Shown: positions 22,067 through 30,266 of the stretch, in pieces | How the letters are laid out: every line of letters starts with the position of its first letter | Position numbering within the stretch: the first letter of the stretch is position 1 | Assembly: GCF_003265355.1 (NCBI RefSeq) | Contig: NZ_QFRW01000314.1 | Location: 1 to 34,241 of the forward strand | Source: Glycomyces dulcitolivorans | GTDB lineage: Bacteria > Actinomycetota > Actinomycetes > Mycobacteriales > Micromonosporaceae | Length of the DNA stretch: 34,241 nt | Direction: 5' to 3' | Position numbers and translations under genes: made by a program | The notes under the pieces: generated by a model | The model's input: only the letters and a program-made list of their open reading frames with translations | The model's database searches: none | What the model was told of the DNA's origin: nothing

Positions 22067-24871
22067 TCACAGCTGATCACGCTTCCCCGGGACGACGAGG
22101 CGCCGCCGGGGCTCCTCGTTGCCGGCGCGGTCGGTCGCGGCGTACTCGATGGTCTGCGGCTCGTCGTCGATCGCGCGGACGAACGCCTCCTGGAACGTGC
22201 CCCAGAACGTGCCAGGCCCCTCCCACTGGATGCGCTCGACCCCGGAGACGCCGTCGTCGGCGTGCAGGGTGATCTCGACGCTCGCGCCGAGGTCCTTCAC
22301 GGTCGCGCGGGAGACCGGCGGGGTCGTGTCGACGCTGATCTCGCGACTGACGGCGCCGGTGAGGCCGTCGGGGTCGGTCACACGGGCCTCGATGAGGTGA
22401 ACGCCCTCGTCGGTGATCGCGACCGGCTCCGAGTAAGGGGTCCAGTCGCCGCCGGAGACGCGGAGTTCGAGGCGGAGCCGGTCTTCGGCGCCGGAGTTGT
22501 CGATGTCGAAGCCGCGCAGGCGGATTCGAGGGGCGGTGGTGAACCAGCCGGAAGGGGCGGGCTCGTCGAGGATCTCGATCGCGACCGCCGGGGGGATCTG
22601 GCCGGGGTCGGCGACGACCGGGATGTCGCCGGCGGCGAAGGGTCGCGGCTGCCCGGTGGCGCCGTCGAAGGCGGCTGCGGCGGTGAGGATTGTCGCGAGT
22701 TCGTCGCGTCCGAGGAGCCCTTCGGCGCGCACGCGGGCGGCGACGGCCGCGACGCGGTCGAGGAACGCTTCGCGGGAGGGGAACGACCCGGGCGCCCACA
22801 GTTCGTCGAGGAAGGTGCCGCCGTCGGAGCGTTGGCGGTTGGGCACGCCGGTTCCATTGCCGCCGAAGGCGATTTCGGCGTCGGAGGAGCGGACGTACAT
22901 GTGGTAGCGGCCGTCCTCACCCGACCAGCAGGGTTCGAATGAGAGGCGTTCGGAGCCGGCACGTTCGGAAGCGACGCTGTCGAAACCGGGGTTGTCGAGC
23001 TCGATCACGCCTTCGCGGGCGAGTTCGGCCAGCAGGTCGGCGCCGGTGCGGCCGGTGATCAGGCTGCCATCGAACGCGCGGCGGCCGTTGAGCCCGAAGG
23101 CGAGGTTGGTGGTCGCCTCGGACTGGGCGAGCAGGAGGGTCGGGCCGAGGAACAGCGCGCACTGGCGCGGGTCGTCGATCGTCGGCTCGGCTCGGAGTGA
23201 GGCGGGCGTGGTGAGGACGAGTTCGTCGCCAGCGCGCCAGACGCGGGTCAGCGCGACGTATTCACCGGGGACGGGGTCGATGCCGGTCGGTGCGTCGTTG
23301 AGCCGCAGTTCGAGTCCGCCTGCGGCCCAAGCGGGAACGCGGAGATGGACCGTGCGCTCGGCGCCCGCGGTATCGCCGGGCCCGTCGGGCTTGGTGCCAT
23401 GTGATGTGGCACTGGCGGCTTCGACGTTTGCCGTTGCGGTGGCATGTGATGTGGCACTGGTCAGGGTCGTGAAGCGGAGGGTGACCGACTCTCCGAGGGG
23501 GTAGCCGGAGCGCTGGACCACGTGAAGGCCGGCCTCGGTCCATTCGAGGTCGGCGTCGAGGGGGAGGTTGGCGTAGAGCGCCTTGGGGCCCGCGAGGAAG
23601 ACCGTGTCCTGGTATTTGACGTGGTTCTCCAGGCCGGTGCCGCCGCAGCAGGTGCCGACGTTGTCGTATTGGCGGAGGGAGCCCGGGTGGACCGGGAACA
23701 TGTAGGTGACCTCGGGGCTGGTGTCCGAGCGGACGGCGCGGCGGGAGCCGAGGATGTGGTTGAGGAGGGTGCGTTCGTAATATGTCATATATTGCGGGTC
23801 GAGCGTGTGCGAGAACAGCCGCCGGGCGAGTTTGAGCAGGTTGTAGCTGGCGCAGGTCTCGGCGTTGCGGTGGCCGACGTCGCCGGCCACGGTGTCCGGC
23901 GGACCCCACAGTTCGCTTTCGCCGGTGCCGCCGTGGGCGTAGGTGCGGCCGGGGACGATCTGGTTCCAGATGCCGGTCGCGGCGTCGAGGTAGCGGCGGT
24001 CGCCAGTCTGCTCGTATTCGTCGACGTAGCCGATGAGCTGCGGCAGGTGCTGGTTGGCGTGCATGTCGGTGAGCACGTCGGTGCCCGAGGCGCCCGCGTC
24101 GAGCAAGGCCTTCTGGTCGAAGAACGCCGCCGTCTTCAGGAACCGGGGCACTCCAGCGGCGGCGCTCAGGCGGGCCATCGTCTCGTTCATGCCGCCGAAT
24201 TCGCCCGCGATGTAGAGCGACCACATGCGCTGGCGGCGTTCGGGATCGAGGCGGGCGAGGCGGCCGTGGACCCAGTGGCCCATCGCGGTGGCGATCGTCA
24301 GGGCCTGGGCGTTGCCGACGAGCTCGTAGGCGTCGAGCAGGCCGGCCATGAGCTTGTGGCAGGTGTAGTACGGCGCCCAGATCTCCCCGTACGGCGCGAA
24401 GTCCTCCAGGCGGGAGAACTGCCATTCGCCATAGGCGGCAAGGAATCCCGGGTGCGAGTAGCGGCCGGTCGCGGCAAGTGCGGTCTGGACCTCGCCGAGG
24501 CCCGCGACGAACGAGTCCACTTTGGCGTGGAGCGCGGGGTCGCCCTCCCCCGCTGCGGCGAGGGTGAGCAGGGAGAGGAAGTGGCCCGCGTAGTGCCCGC
24601 GCAGGAGGTTCGCGGTCTGGGCGTGTTCGCGGCCGGGGTAGTCAAGCTCGCCCCAGGCGTCCTCGTTGGGGTGGCCGAAGTCCTCCCAGTTGCCGGGCGG
24701 CAGGGCGCCGCGCGTGTCGAGGCCCGCGTTGCGGCGGAAGACGGCCAGGAGGCGGTCGATGGGGTAGACGCGGGCGAGGTGGAGGAGTTCGTCGCGGGCG
24801 CGGGCGAAGACGCTCGTGTCGTGGATGCGGACGGAGCCGAGCGGGAAGGGTTGCAGCAGTGGAGCGGTCAT
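22067..24871 (-). CDS. GH127 (DUF1680) beta-L-arabinofuranosidase with C-terminal Ig-like region
   Basis: A 934-residue protein. Residues about 1-640 match the GH127 fold. In the characterised Bifidobacterium longum enzyme HypBA1, Glu338, Cys340, Cys417 and Cys418 hold a zinc and Cys417 is the nucleophile; here Glu338 and Cys340 (RNAETCASYN) and Cys408/Cys409 (GTCCGGTGLENH) correspond. The family removes beta-L-arabinofuranose from arabinosylated hydroxyproline. No signal peptide is present, so it acts in the cytosol. The C-terminal region contains Ig/OmpL47-like stretches (GVHLIEARVTDPDG, IEYAATDRAGNEE), usual in secreted enzymes. A low-complexity insertion lies at residues 470-507. The ATG overlaps the Xaa-Pro aminopeptidase stop; it is the last gene of operon B. 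Confidence 0.9.
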   Translation of the reverse strand: MTAPLLQPFPLGSVRIHDTSVFARARDELLHLARVYPIDRLLAVFRRNAGLDTRGALPPGNWEDFGHPNEDAWGELDYPGREHAQTANLLRGHYAGHFLSLLTLAAAGEGDPALHAKVDSFVAGLGEVQTALAATGRYSHPGFLAAYGEWQFSRLEDFAPYGEIWAPYYTCHKLMAGLLDAYELVGNAQALTIATAMGHWVHGRLARLDPERRQRMWSLYIAGEFGGMNETMARLSAAAGVPRFLKTAAFFDQKALLDAGASGTDVLTDMHANQHLPQLIGYVDEYEQTGDRRYLDAATGIWNQIVPGRTYAHGGTGESELWGPPDTVAGDVGHRNAETCASYNLLKLARRLFSHTLDPQYMTYYERTLLNHILGSRRAVRSDTSPEVTYMFPVHPGSLRQYDNVGTCCGGTGLENHVKYQDTVFLAGPKALYANLPLDADLEWTEAGLHVVQRSGYPLGESVTLRFTTLTSATSHATATANVEAASATSHGTKPDGPGDTAGAERTVHLRVPAWAAGGLELRLNDAPTGIDPVPGEYVALTRVWRAGDELVLTTPASLRAEPTIDDPRQCALFLGPTLLLAQSEATTNLAFGLNGRRAFDGSLITGRTGADLLAELAREGVIELDNPGFDSVASERAGSERLSFEPCWSGEDGRYHMYVRSSDAEIAFGGNGTGVPNRQRSDGGTFLDELWAPGSFPSREAFLDRVAAVAARVRAEGLLGRDELATILTAAAAFDGATGQPRPFAAGDIPVVADPGQIPPAVAIEILDEPAPSGWFTTAPRIRLRGFDIDNSGAEDRLRLELRVSGGDWTPYSEPVAITDEGVHLIEARVTDPDGLTGAVSREISVDTTPPVSRATVKDLGASVEITLHADDGVSGVERIQWEGPGTFWGTFQEAFVRAIDDEPQTIEYAATDRAGNEEPRRRLVVPGKRDQL
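23396..23460. repeat. Two near-identical 20-base repeats inside the GH127 gene
   Basis: GCCATGTGATGTGGCACTGG (23396-23415) and a copy differing at one base (23441-23460) lie 45 bases apart, in frame. They encode the repeated SATSH peptide of the insertion at residues 470-507. Recent short duplication is the simplest explanation. Confidence 0.7.
23779..23793. promoter_or_regulatory. Operator-like palindrome inside the GH127 gene
   Basis: AATATGTCATATATT differs from the operon A operator by one base in 15, and the similarity continues into the flank (CGTTCGTAA here, CGTTCAGTAA there). It encodes QYMTYYER, a conserved-type GH127 segment, so part of the match may be forced by protein sequence. 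Confidence 0.45.
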
Positions 24872-26286
24872 CGCTGCTGGGCCTTCGTCCACGCCTCGAT
24901 GCCGTCGGCGTCGATCGGCAGGGCCGCCGAGAGCACTTCGGAGCCGGTCGCGGTGACGAGGACGTCGTCTTCGAGCCGCACGCCGATGCCGCGCAGTTCC
25001 GGCGGGACGGTGAGGTCGTTGGCGTGGAAGTAGAGACCAGGCTCGACGGTCATGACGACACCCGGCTCCAGATCGGCGCCCATGTAGTCCTCGTATTCGG
25101 CCTTGCCGCAGTCGTGGACGTCGAGGCCGAGGTGGTGGCCGATGCCGCAGGCGAGGTAGCGGCGGTGGTGCTGGCCGGCCGGGGAGAGGGCCTCGTCGAC
25201 GGAGACGGGGAGGAGGCCCCAGTCGTGCAGGCCGGTCGCGATGACTTCCATTGCGGCGAAATGGAAGTCGAGGTATTCGGTGCCGGGCCGGATCTGGGCG
25301 AGGCCGGCGCGGTGGGCCTGTTCGACGAGGTCGTGGACCTCGCGCTGCTGCGCGCTGAAGGTGCCGGAGGCGGGGAGGGTGCGGGTGACGTCGGCGGTGT
25401 AGAGGCTGCGGGCCTCGACGCCCATGTCGAGGAGGAGGACCTCGTCGGGGAGGACGGGGCCGTCGCACCGGACCCAGTGGAGGGTCGGCGCGTGCGGGCC
25501 GGAGCCGACGATGGTGGTGTAGCCGGTGCCGTTGCCGAAGGTGCGGGCGTGGCGGTCGAAGGTGCCTTGGAGCCAGCGCTCGCCGAGGCCGTGGCTGACG
25601 GCGCGCGGGATCTCGGCGGCGACGGCGGCGAAGCCAGCGACGGTGGCGTCGACGGCCTCGCGAAGCTGCTCGATCTCCCACGCGTCCTTGATCATCCGCA
25701 AAGTAGAGAGGTGGCGTTCAAGGAGCGGGGAGGGTTCGAGGCCGTGCTGGGCGACGACCGCGTCGCTCACGGCTTCGGTGGTCAAGGCGCCCTTGAGGTC
25801 CTGAGTGTCGAGGTCGGTCAGAGGCTCGACGGGGAGCTGGAGGGCGTCGGCCCATTCGGGCAGGCCCGGGGAGGCGCCGACCCACAGTTCGCCGTGGGCG
25901 GCGTCGGCGAAGAAGCCGGTGTCGCCGGGGCGGAACGGCGGGGGCATGAACAGGCGGGCGTCGTGGCCGCCGGGGCGCGGGGTCATGACGAGGACGGCGC
26001 CTTCGATCTGGCAGCCGGTGAGCCAGGTGAAGTCGCTGTCGGCGCGGAAGAGGTAGTCGCTGTCGTCGTTGCGGACCGGCGCGGTCCCGGCGGCGACGAC
26101 GATCGCGGCGCCGGGCAGGCGAGCCGAGAGGCGGTCGCGGTGGGCCGCGGCGGCTTCGGGGGCGCCGGGGACCGGGGTCGCCGGGACGGGGGCCGAGTCC
26201 CAGCCCGCCGCAATGGAAGCGGTGAACGCGGGGGTCTCGGCCAGCCGCGGGTAGCGCGTGCCGGCGTAGGGGGGTCGTTGGGTCAT
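24868..26286 (-). CDS. Xaa-Pro aminopeptidase (M24B family)
   Basis: A 472-residue PepP-like metallopeptidase that removes an N-terminal residue preceding proline. The AMP_N domain covers about 45-180 and the pita-bread catalytic domain 205-450. All five metal ligands of the family are present: Asp287, Asp299 (YTADVTR), His384 (GIGHHLGLDVHD), Glu415 (TVEPGLYF) and Glu439 (VRLEDD). No signal peptide, so cytosolic. In this locus it would act on Xaa-Pro or Xaa-hydroxyproline bonds of imported peptides. The ATG at 26286 has GGAGGAG upstream and overlaps the iminopeptidase stop as ATGA; its own stop overlaps the GH127 start. Confidence 0.93.
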   Translation of the reverse strand: MTQRPPYAGTRYPRLAETPAFTASIAAGWDSAPVPATPVPGAPEAAAAHRDRLSARLPGAAIVVAAGTAPVRNDDSDYLFRADSDFTWLTGCQIEGAVLVMTPRPGGHDARLFMPPPFRPGDTGFFADAAHGELWVGASPGLPEWADALQLPVEPLTDLDTQDLKGALTTEAVSDAVVAQHGLEPSPLLERHLSTLRMIKDAWEIEQLREAVDATVAGFAAVAAEIPRAVSHGLGERWLQGTFDRHARTFGNGTGYTTIVGSGPHAPTLHWVRCDGPVLPDEVLLLDMGVEARSLYTADVTRTLPASGTFSAQQREVHDLVEQAHRAGLAQIRPGTEYLDFHFAAMEVIATGLHDWGLLPVSVDEALSPAGQHHRRYLACGIGHHLGLDVHDCGKAEYEDYMGADLEPGVVMTVEPGLYFHANDLTVPPELRGIGVRLEDDVLVTATGSEVLSAALPIDADGIEAWTKAQQR

Positions 26287-27566
26287 CGCCGTTCTCCTCC
26301 TCGGTCGCGGACCAGGTCGCGCAGGCGGGTGAGCACCTTGCCCGATCCGATGCCGTCGTGTTCGAACTCGTTGGTCACCCATGCCTGGGCGTTGCCGATG
26401 CCGTTGAGGGTCTCCAGTTGCAGCCCGGAGTCGACGAACATGTCGTCGAAGTAGACGACGGCCGCGACGGGGACCTCGTTGGCGGCCAGGCGTTCGGCGT
26501 CGAGGATCGGGCTCCATTCACGACGCTCGGCGAGGGCGTTGACGGCGGGCGCGAAGCCGCGCAGGAGCCTGACCTCCTCGAACATCCACGGGAAGGCCAT
26601 CTCGCCGGTGAAGGGGAGCGGGCGCCGGTCCTCGCCGAACTCGGGGCGCCGGTCGCGCTCGCGCTGGGCGGCCCAGGCGGTGGGGCCGTTGGGGCCGTCG
26701 CCGTAGATCGACTCTTGGAGCGTCCAGAAGAGAGGGTTGGCGGCGGAGGAGGTGCGGGCGAGGACGTCGGCGAGGAAGCCCTCGGAGAGGCGGCCCTCGC
26801 GGATGAAGGCGTGCTCGACGAGCCAGTGCATGCGCTCGAAGCCGGGCTTCATGCCGAAGTCGATGCCGAGGGTCTGGAAGCGGCGCACGGTGAGGACGTC
26901 GCCGTCGGGCAGCAGCACAGGGTCGGCGGCGAGCCGGTCCGCAATGGCGGCGACGGTGTCGGCGTCGTGGGGGTAACGGCGGTAGTACTCGGCGGTCTTG
27001 GTCGCGACGCGGTCGAAGGTGCGCTTGTAGACCTCGTCGGCGCTCATCGGGTTGCCGGGGATGCCGCCGCACACGTATGCGGCGCTGAGGGCTTCGGGCG
27101 CGCGGGAGAGGTAGGCGAGGGTGAGCCAGCCGCCGTAGGACTGCGCGAGCGTCGTCCATTTCCGTCCGCTGTAGACGGTGGTGCGGACGTGTTCGAGGTC
27201 GCGGACGATCGAGTCGGCGCGGAAGCAGGCGAGGTAGTCCGCGCCGCCGTCGCCGAGCTCGGCGACGACCTGCGCGTCGACCGGGGTGCTGCGGCCGGTG
27301 CCGCGCTGGTCGACGAGGACGACCCGGTAGTCGGCGAGGGCCTCCTCGATCCAGCCGTCGGCCTTGAGCGGGCGCGGGTTCGCGCCGCCGGGGCCGCCCT
27401 GGAGGAAGGTCAGGAGCGGGAGGTCGGCGTCGCGGCGGTCGGGGTCGACGAGTTCGCGCACGAACACCTCGATGTCGCCGCGTGAGGGGTCGTCCCAGTC
27501 GAGCGGGACCTTCACGTGCCGTTCGCTGACCCGCATGCCCGGCATCGAATACTCGACCTGACTCAT
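26283..27566 (-). CDS. Prolyl iminopeptidase-like alpha/beta hydrolase (S33 family)
   Basis: A 427-residue alpha/beta hydrolase. The oxyanion segment is LQGGPGGANPRP (HGGPG-like), followed by VDQRGTGRSTPV; the nucleophile is Ser143 in AQSYGGW; the acid and base are likely in VYFDDMFVD and FEHDGIGSG. This arrangement is that of proline iminopeptidases, which release N-terminal proline from peptides. The size is larger than the 310-residue short form and matches the cap-extended class. No signal peptide. In the locus it could release N-terminal proline or hydroxyproline, the complement of the Xaa-Pro aminopeptidase gene that follows. Both its ends overlap neighbours by ATGA. Confidence 0.9.
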   Translation of the reverse strand: MSQVEYSMPGMRVSERHVKVPLDWDDPSRGDIEVFVRELVDPDRRDADLPLLTFLQGGPGGANPRPLKADGWIEEALADYRVVLVDQRGTGRSTPVDAQVVAELGDGGADYLACFRADSIVRDLEHVRTTVYSGRKWTTLAQSYGGWLTLAYLSRAPEALSAAYVCGGIPGNPMSADEVYKRTFDRVATKTAEYYRRYPHDADTVAAIADRLAADPVLLPDGDVLTVRRFQTLGIDFGMKPGFERMHWLVEHAFIREGRLSEGFLADVLARTSSAANPLFWTLQESIYGDGPNGPTAWAAQRERDRRPEFGEDRRPLPFTGEMAFPWMFEEVRLLRGFAPAVNALAERREWSPILDAERLAANEVPVAAVVYFDDMFVDSGLQLETLNGIGNAQAWVTNEFEHDGIGSGKVLTRLRDLVRDRGGERR

Positions 27567-28420
27567 GCTCCGGCCTCCTGTCGTTCTCGGCGGGCGCGCT
27601 CGTTGCGGCGCCTCGCGGCGTCCCATTCTGGCCGGATCCGCGGGACCGCGGCGAGCAGTTTGCGCGTATACGGGTCCTGCGGGTCGCCGAAGACCTGGTC
27701 GCGGTCGCCGGTCTCGACGATGCGGCCCTCGTTCATGACCGCGACGCGCGTCGCGATCTGGCGCACGACGGCGAGGTCGTGGGCGATGAACAGGTAGCTG
27801 AAGCCCTCCTCGTCCTGGAGGCGCCGCAGCAGGTTGATGACCTGGGCCTGGACGGACACGTCGAGGGCCGAGACGGCCTCGTCGGCGATGATCAGCTTCG
27901 GGGAGACCGCGAGCGCGCGGGCGATGCCGATGCGCTGGGCCTGGCCGCCGGAGAACTGGGCGGGGAAGCGCGCGGAGTGGTCGGGGTTGAGGCCGACGCG
28001 CTCCATGAGCTCCCTGGTGAACGCGCGGGCGCCGCCGGGGACGGGGCGCTTCTGGTAGATGAGCGGGGCGGTGACGATCCGCTCGACGGTGTGCTTGGGG
28101 TTGAGGGAGGAGTAGGGGTCTTGGAAGACGACCTGGACTTCGCCGCGGTAGGCGTGGAGGTCCTTTCCGGTGAGGGCGTGGACTTCCCGTCCGGCGAACT
28201 CGATGGCGCCGCCGGTGGTGTCGATGAGGCGGGCGATGAGGCGGGCGGTCGTGGACTTGCCGGAGCCGGACTCGCCGACGAGCGCGAGGGTCTCGCCGGT
28301 GCGGACTTCGAGCGAGACGTCGTCGACGGCGCGCAGGCGGGCGGCGCGGCCGAGGAGTCCGGTACCGCGGATCGTGAACTCCTTGACGAGGTTCGTCGCG
28401 CGCAGGAGCGGTTCGCTCAT
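27563..28420 (-). CDS. Dipeptide/oligopeptide ABC importer ATPase (DppF/OppF-like)
   Basis: A 285-residue ATPase. Walker [11 protein letters not shown]-loop [12 protein letters not shown], signature [15 protein letters not shown], Walker [17 protein letters not shown] and H-loop IAHDLAVV are all present. The form YSSLNP is typical of the peptide/nickel (Opp/Dpp) importer ATPases. It works as a heterodimer with the DppD-like ATPase encoded just upstream. The C terminus ends soon after the core with a basic tail. ATGA overlaps link it to DppD on one side and the iminopeptidase gene on the other, tying uptake to peptide cleavage. Confidence 0.95.
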   Translation of the reverse strand: MSEPLLRATNLVKEFTIRGTGLLGRAARLRAVDDVSLEVRTGETLALVGESGSGKSTTARLIARLIDTTGGAIEFAGREVHALTGKDLHAYRGEVQVVFQDPYSSLNPKHTVERIVTAPLIYQKRPVPGGARAFTRELMERVGLNPDHSARFPAQFSGGQAQRIGIARALAVSPKLIIADEAVSALDVSVQAQVINLLRRLQDEEGFSYLFIAHDLAVVRQIATRVAVMNEGRIVETGDRDQVFGDPQDPYTRKLLAAVPRIRPEWDAARRRNERARRERQEAGA

Positions 28421-29271
28421 CGGGTCTCCTCAGTGGACGTGGTGCGGAGCAGGCCGATCTCGTCGTCGATGCGGGGGACGGCGTCGAGGAGCATCCGGGT
28501 GTAGTCGGCCTGCGGGTCGCAGAAGATCCGTTCGGCGGGGCCCTGTTCGACGAGGTCGCCGTCGCGCATGACGACGATGTGGTCGGCGACCTCGCTGACG
28601 ACGGCGAGGTCGTGGGTGATGAGGATGAGGCCGGCGCCGGTGTCGCGGCGGATCTCGGCGAGGAGGTCGAGGATCTGGGCCTGGACGGTGACGTCGAGGG
28701 CAGTGGTGGGCTCGTCGGCGATGATGAGGTCGGGTTCCATGCTGAGGGTCATGGCGATCATGACCCGTTGGCGCATGCCGCCGGAGAACTGGTGCGGGTA
28801 GTGGTCGACGCGGCGGGCGGCGTCCTTGATGTGGACGCGTTCCATGGCTTCGATGGCGATCTTGCGGGCGGCGCGGCGGGTGACGCCGGTGCGGTGCGAG
28901 CGGTAGGCCTCCATGATCTGGGTCCCGACGGTGTAGTACGGGTTGAGCGAGGAGAGCGGGTCCTGGAAGACCATGGCGATGCGGTCGCCGCGGACGGCCT
29001 GCATCTGGCGCTCGCGCAGGGTGGTGAGTTCGGTGCCGTCGAGTTCGATGGAACCGGTTCGCTTGGCGCCCTTGGGGAGCAGGCCCATGACGGCGAGGCT
29101 GGTCATGGACTTGCCGGAGCCAGACTCGCCGACGATGCCGAGGGCGCCGCCGCGGGCGAGGTCGAAGTCGAGGTGCTTGACGACGTTCGTTTCGCCTGCG
29201 GCGGTGGTGAAGCCGACGGTGAGGTCGCGGACGCGCAGCAGCGGCTGTTCGTCCCTTGTGGCCGTGCTCAT
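28417..29271 (-). CDS. Dipeptide/oligopeptide ABC importer ATPase (DppD/OppD-like)
   Basis: A 284-residue ATPase with Walker [11 protein letters not shown]-loop [12 protein letters not shown], signature [15 protein letters not shown], Walker [17 protein letters not shown] and H-loop ITHDLAVV. It forms the energy-coupling pair with the DppF-like protein. The partial change of the last Walker A residue from Thr/Ser to Met after the Ser is common in OppD. ATG 29271 overlaps the stop of the DppB-type permease gene, and its own end overlaps the next start, so stoichiometric translation is expected. Confidence 0.95.
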   Translation of the reverse strand: MSTATRDEQPLLRVRDLTVGFTTAAGETNVVKHLDFDLARGGALGIVGESGSGKSMTSLAVMGLLPKGAKRTGSIELDGTELTTLRERQMQAVRGDRIAMVFQDPLSSLNPYYTVGTQIMEAYRSHRTGVTRRAARKIAIEAMERVHIKDAARRVDHYPHQFSGGMRQRVMIAMTLSMEPDLIIADEPTTALDVTVQAQILDLLAEIRRDTGAGLILITHDLAVVSEVADHIVVMRDGDLVEQGPAERIFCDPQADYTRMLLDAVPRIDDEIGLLRTTSTEETR

Positions 29272-30266
29272 GTCGCGCTCCCTACTCGCACCCGCGGGTC
29301 GATGGCCGTGTACAGGAGGTCGACGACCATGTTGCCGACGACGACGAGGAATGCCGCGAGGAGCGTGACGCCCATGATGACGGGCTGGTCGTTCTTGGTG
29401 ATGGAGTCGGCGGCGAGCTTGCCGACCCCGTTGAGGCCGAACACGGTCTCGGTGATGAGGGCGCCGCCGAGGAGTCCGGCGAAGTCCATGCCGAAGATCG
29501 TGACGATCGGGGTGAGGGCCGGGCGCAGGGCGTGGCGGCGCCAGACGAGGCCGGGGCTGAGGCCCTTGGCGCGGGCGGTGCGCACGTAGTTCTCCTGGAG
29601 GGTCTCGATGACGTTGGCGCGGGTGAGTCTGGTGTAGACGGCCGCGGCGCCGATGGAGAGGACGATCCAGGGCATGAGGAAGTTCGCGAACCACTGGGCG
29701 GGGTCCTCGCTGAAGGGGACGGCCTGCGGGAACGGGAGCCAGCCGAGGGTGACGACCAGGAGGAACTGGAGCGAGAGCGCGAGCACGTAGTTGGGGATGG
29801 ACATGCCGGTGAGGGTGAGGCCGGTGATGAACCGGTCGGCGAACTTGCCTTCTTTTACGGCGCTGAGGAGTCCGGCCGAGACGCCGGCGAGGAGCCACAG
29901 CACGGCGGCGCCGATGGCGACGGTCGCGGAGACGGGGAGGCGCTGGAGGATCATGTCGGTGACCGGCTGGCTGGTCTGGAACGAGTAGCCGAGGCACGGT
30001 GCGGCGCATTCGATGGCGTTGGCGCCCGTCCCGTAGGTGCGGCCGGCGAACAGGCCGGTGAGGAACGTCCAGAACTGGGCCCAGAACGGCCGGTCGAGGC
30101 CGAGGTTGGCGCGGAGCTGGTCGATCGCCTCGGGCGTGCAGTTCTTGCCGCAGATCTGCACGGCCGGGTCGGGCGAGAGGACGAAGAAGATCACGTAGGT
30201 GAACAGGCACACCAGGAACAGCACGACGGCCATGCCCAGCAGGCGGTTCACTAGGAAGCGGATCAT
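29268..30266 (-). CDS. Peptide ABC importer permease (DppB-like)
   Basis: A 332-residue permease. The first span MIRFLVNRLLGMAVVLFLVCLFTYVI-type segment is followed by a roughly 85-residue extracytoplasmic region holding four cysteines (CGKNC, ECAAPC) that could form disulfides. Five further spans follow. The EAA-loop equivalent is YVRTARAKGLSPGLVWRRHALRPAL, which contacts the ATPases. It pairs with the DppC-like permease. The start overlaps the DppC stop by ATGA. Large periplasmic-side loops of this kind are usual in DppB. Confidence 0.94.
   Translation of the reverse strand: MIRFLVNRLLGMAVVLFLVCLFTYVIFFVLSPDPAVQICGKNCTPEAIDQLRANLGLDRPFWAQFWTFLTGLFAGRTYGTGANAIECAAPCLGYSFQTSQPVTDMILQRLPVSATVAIGAAVLWLLAGVSAGLLSAVKEGKFADRFITGLTLTGMSIPNYVLALSLQFLLVVTLGWLPFPQAVPFSEDPAQWFANFLMPWIVLSIGAAAVYTRLTRANVIETLQENYVRTARAKGLSPGLVWRRHALRPALTPIVTIFGMDFAGLLGGALITETVFGLNGVGKLAADSITKNDQPVIMGVTLLAAFLVVVGNMVVDLLYTAIDPRVRVGSAT

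Noticed and set aside
21849-22070. 73-residue leader peptide with 9-residue repeats
   Set aside because: It overlaps the GntR start, has no ribosome binding site or similarity, and the repeats are more simply read as DNA repeats.
22067-25681. GH127 extended to 1204 residues
   Set aside because: The upstream 270 residues overlap the M24 gene and are Arg/Pro-rich nonsense; the ATG at 24871 with ATGA coupling is the natural start.
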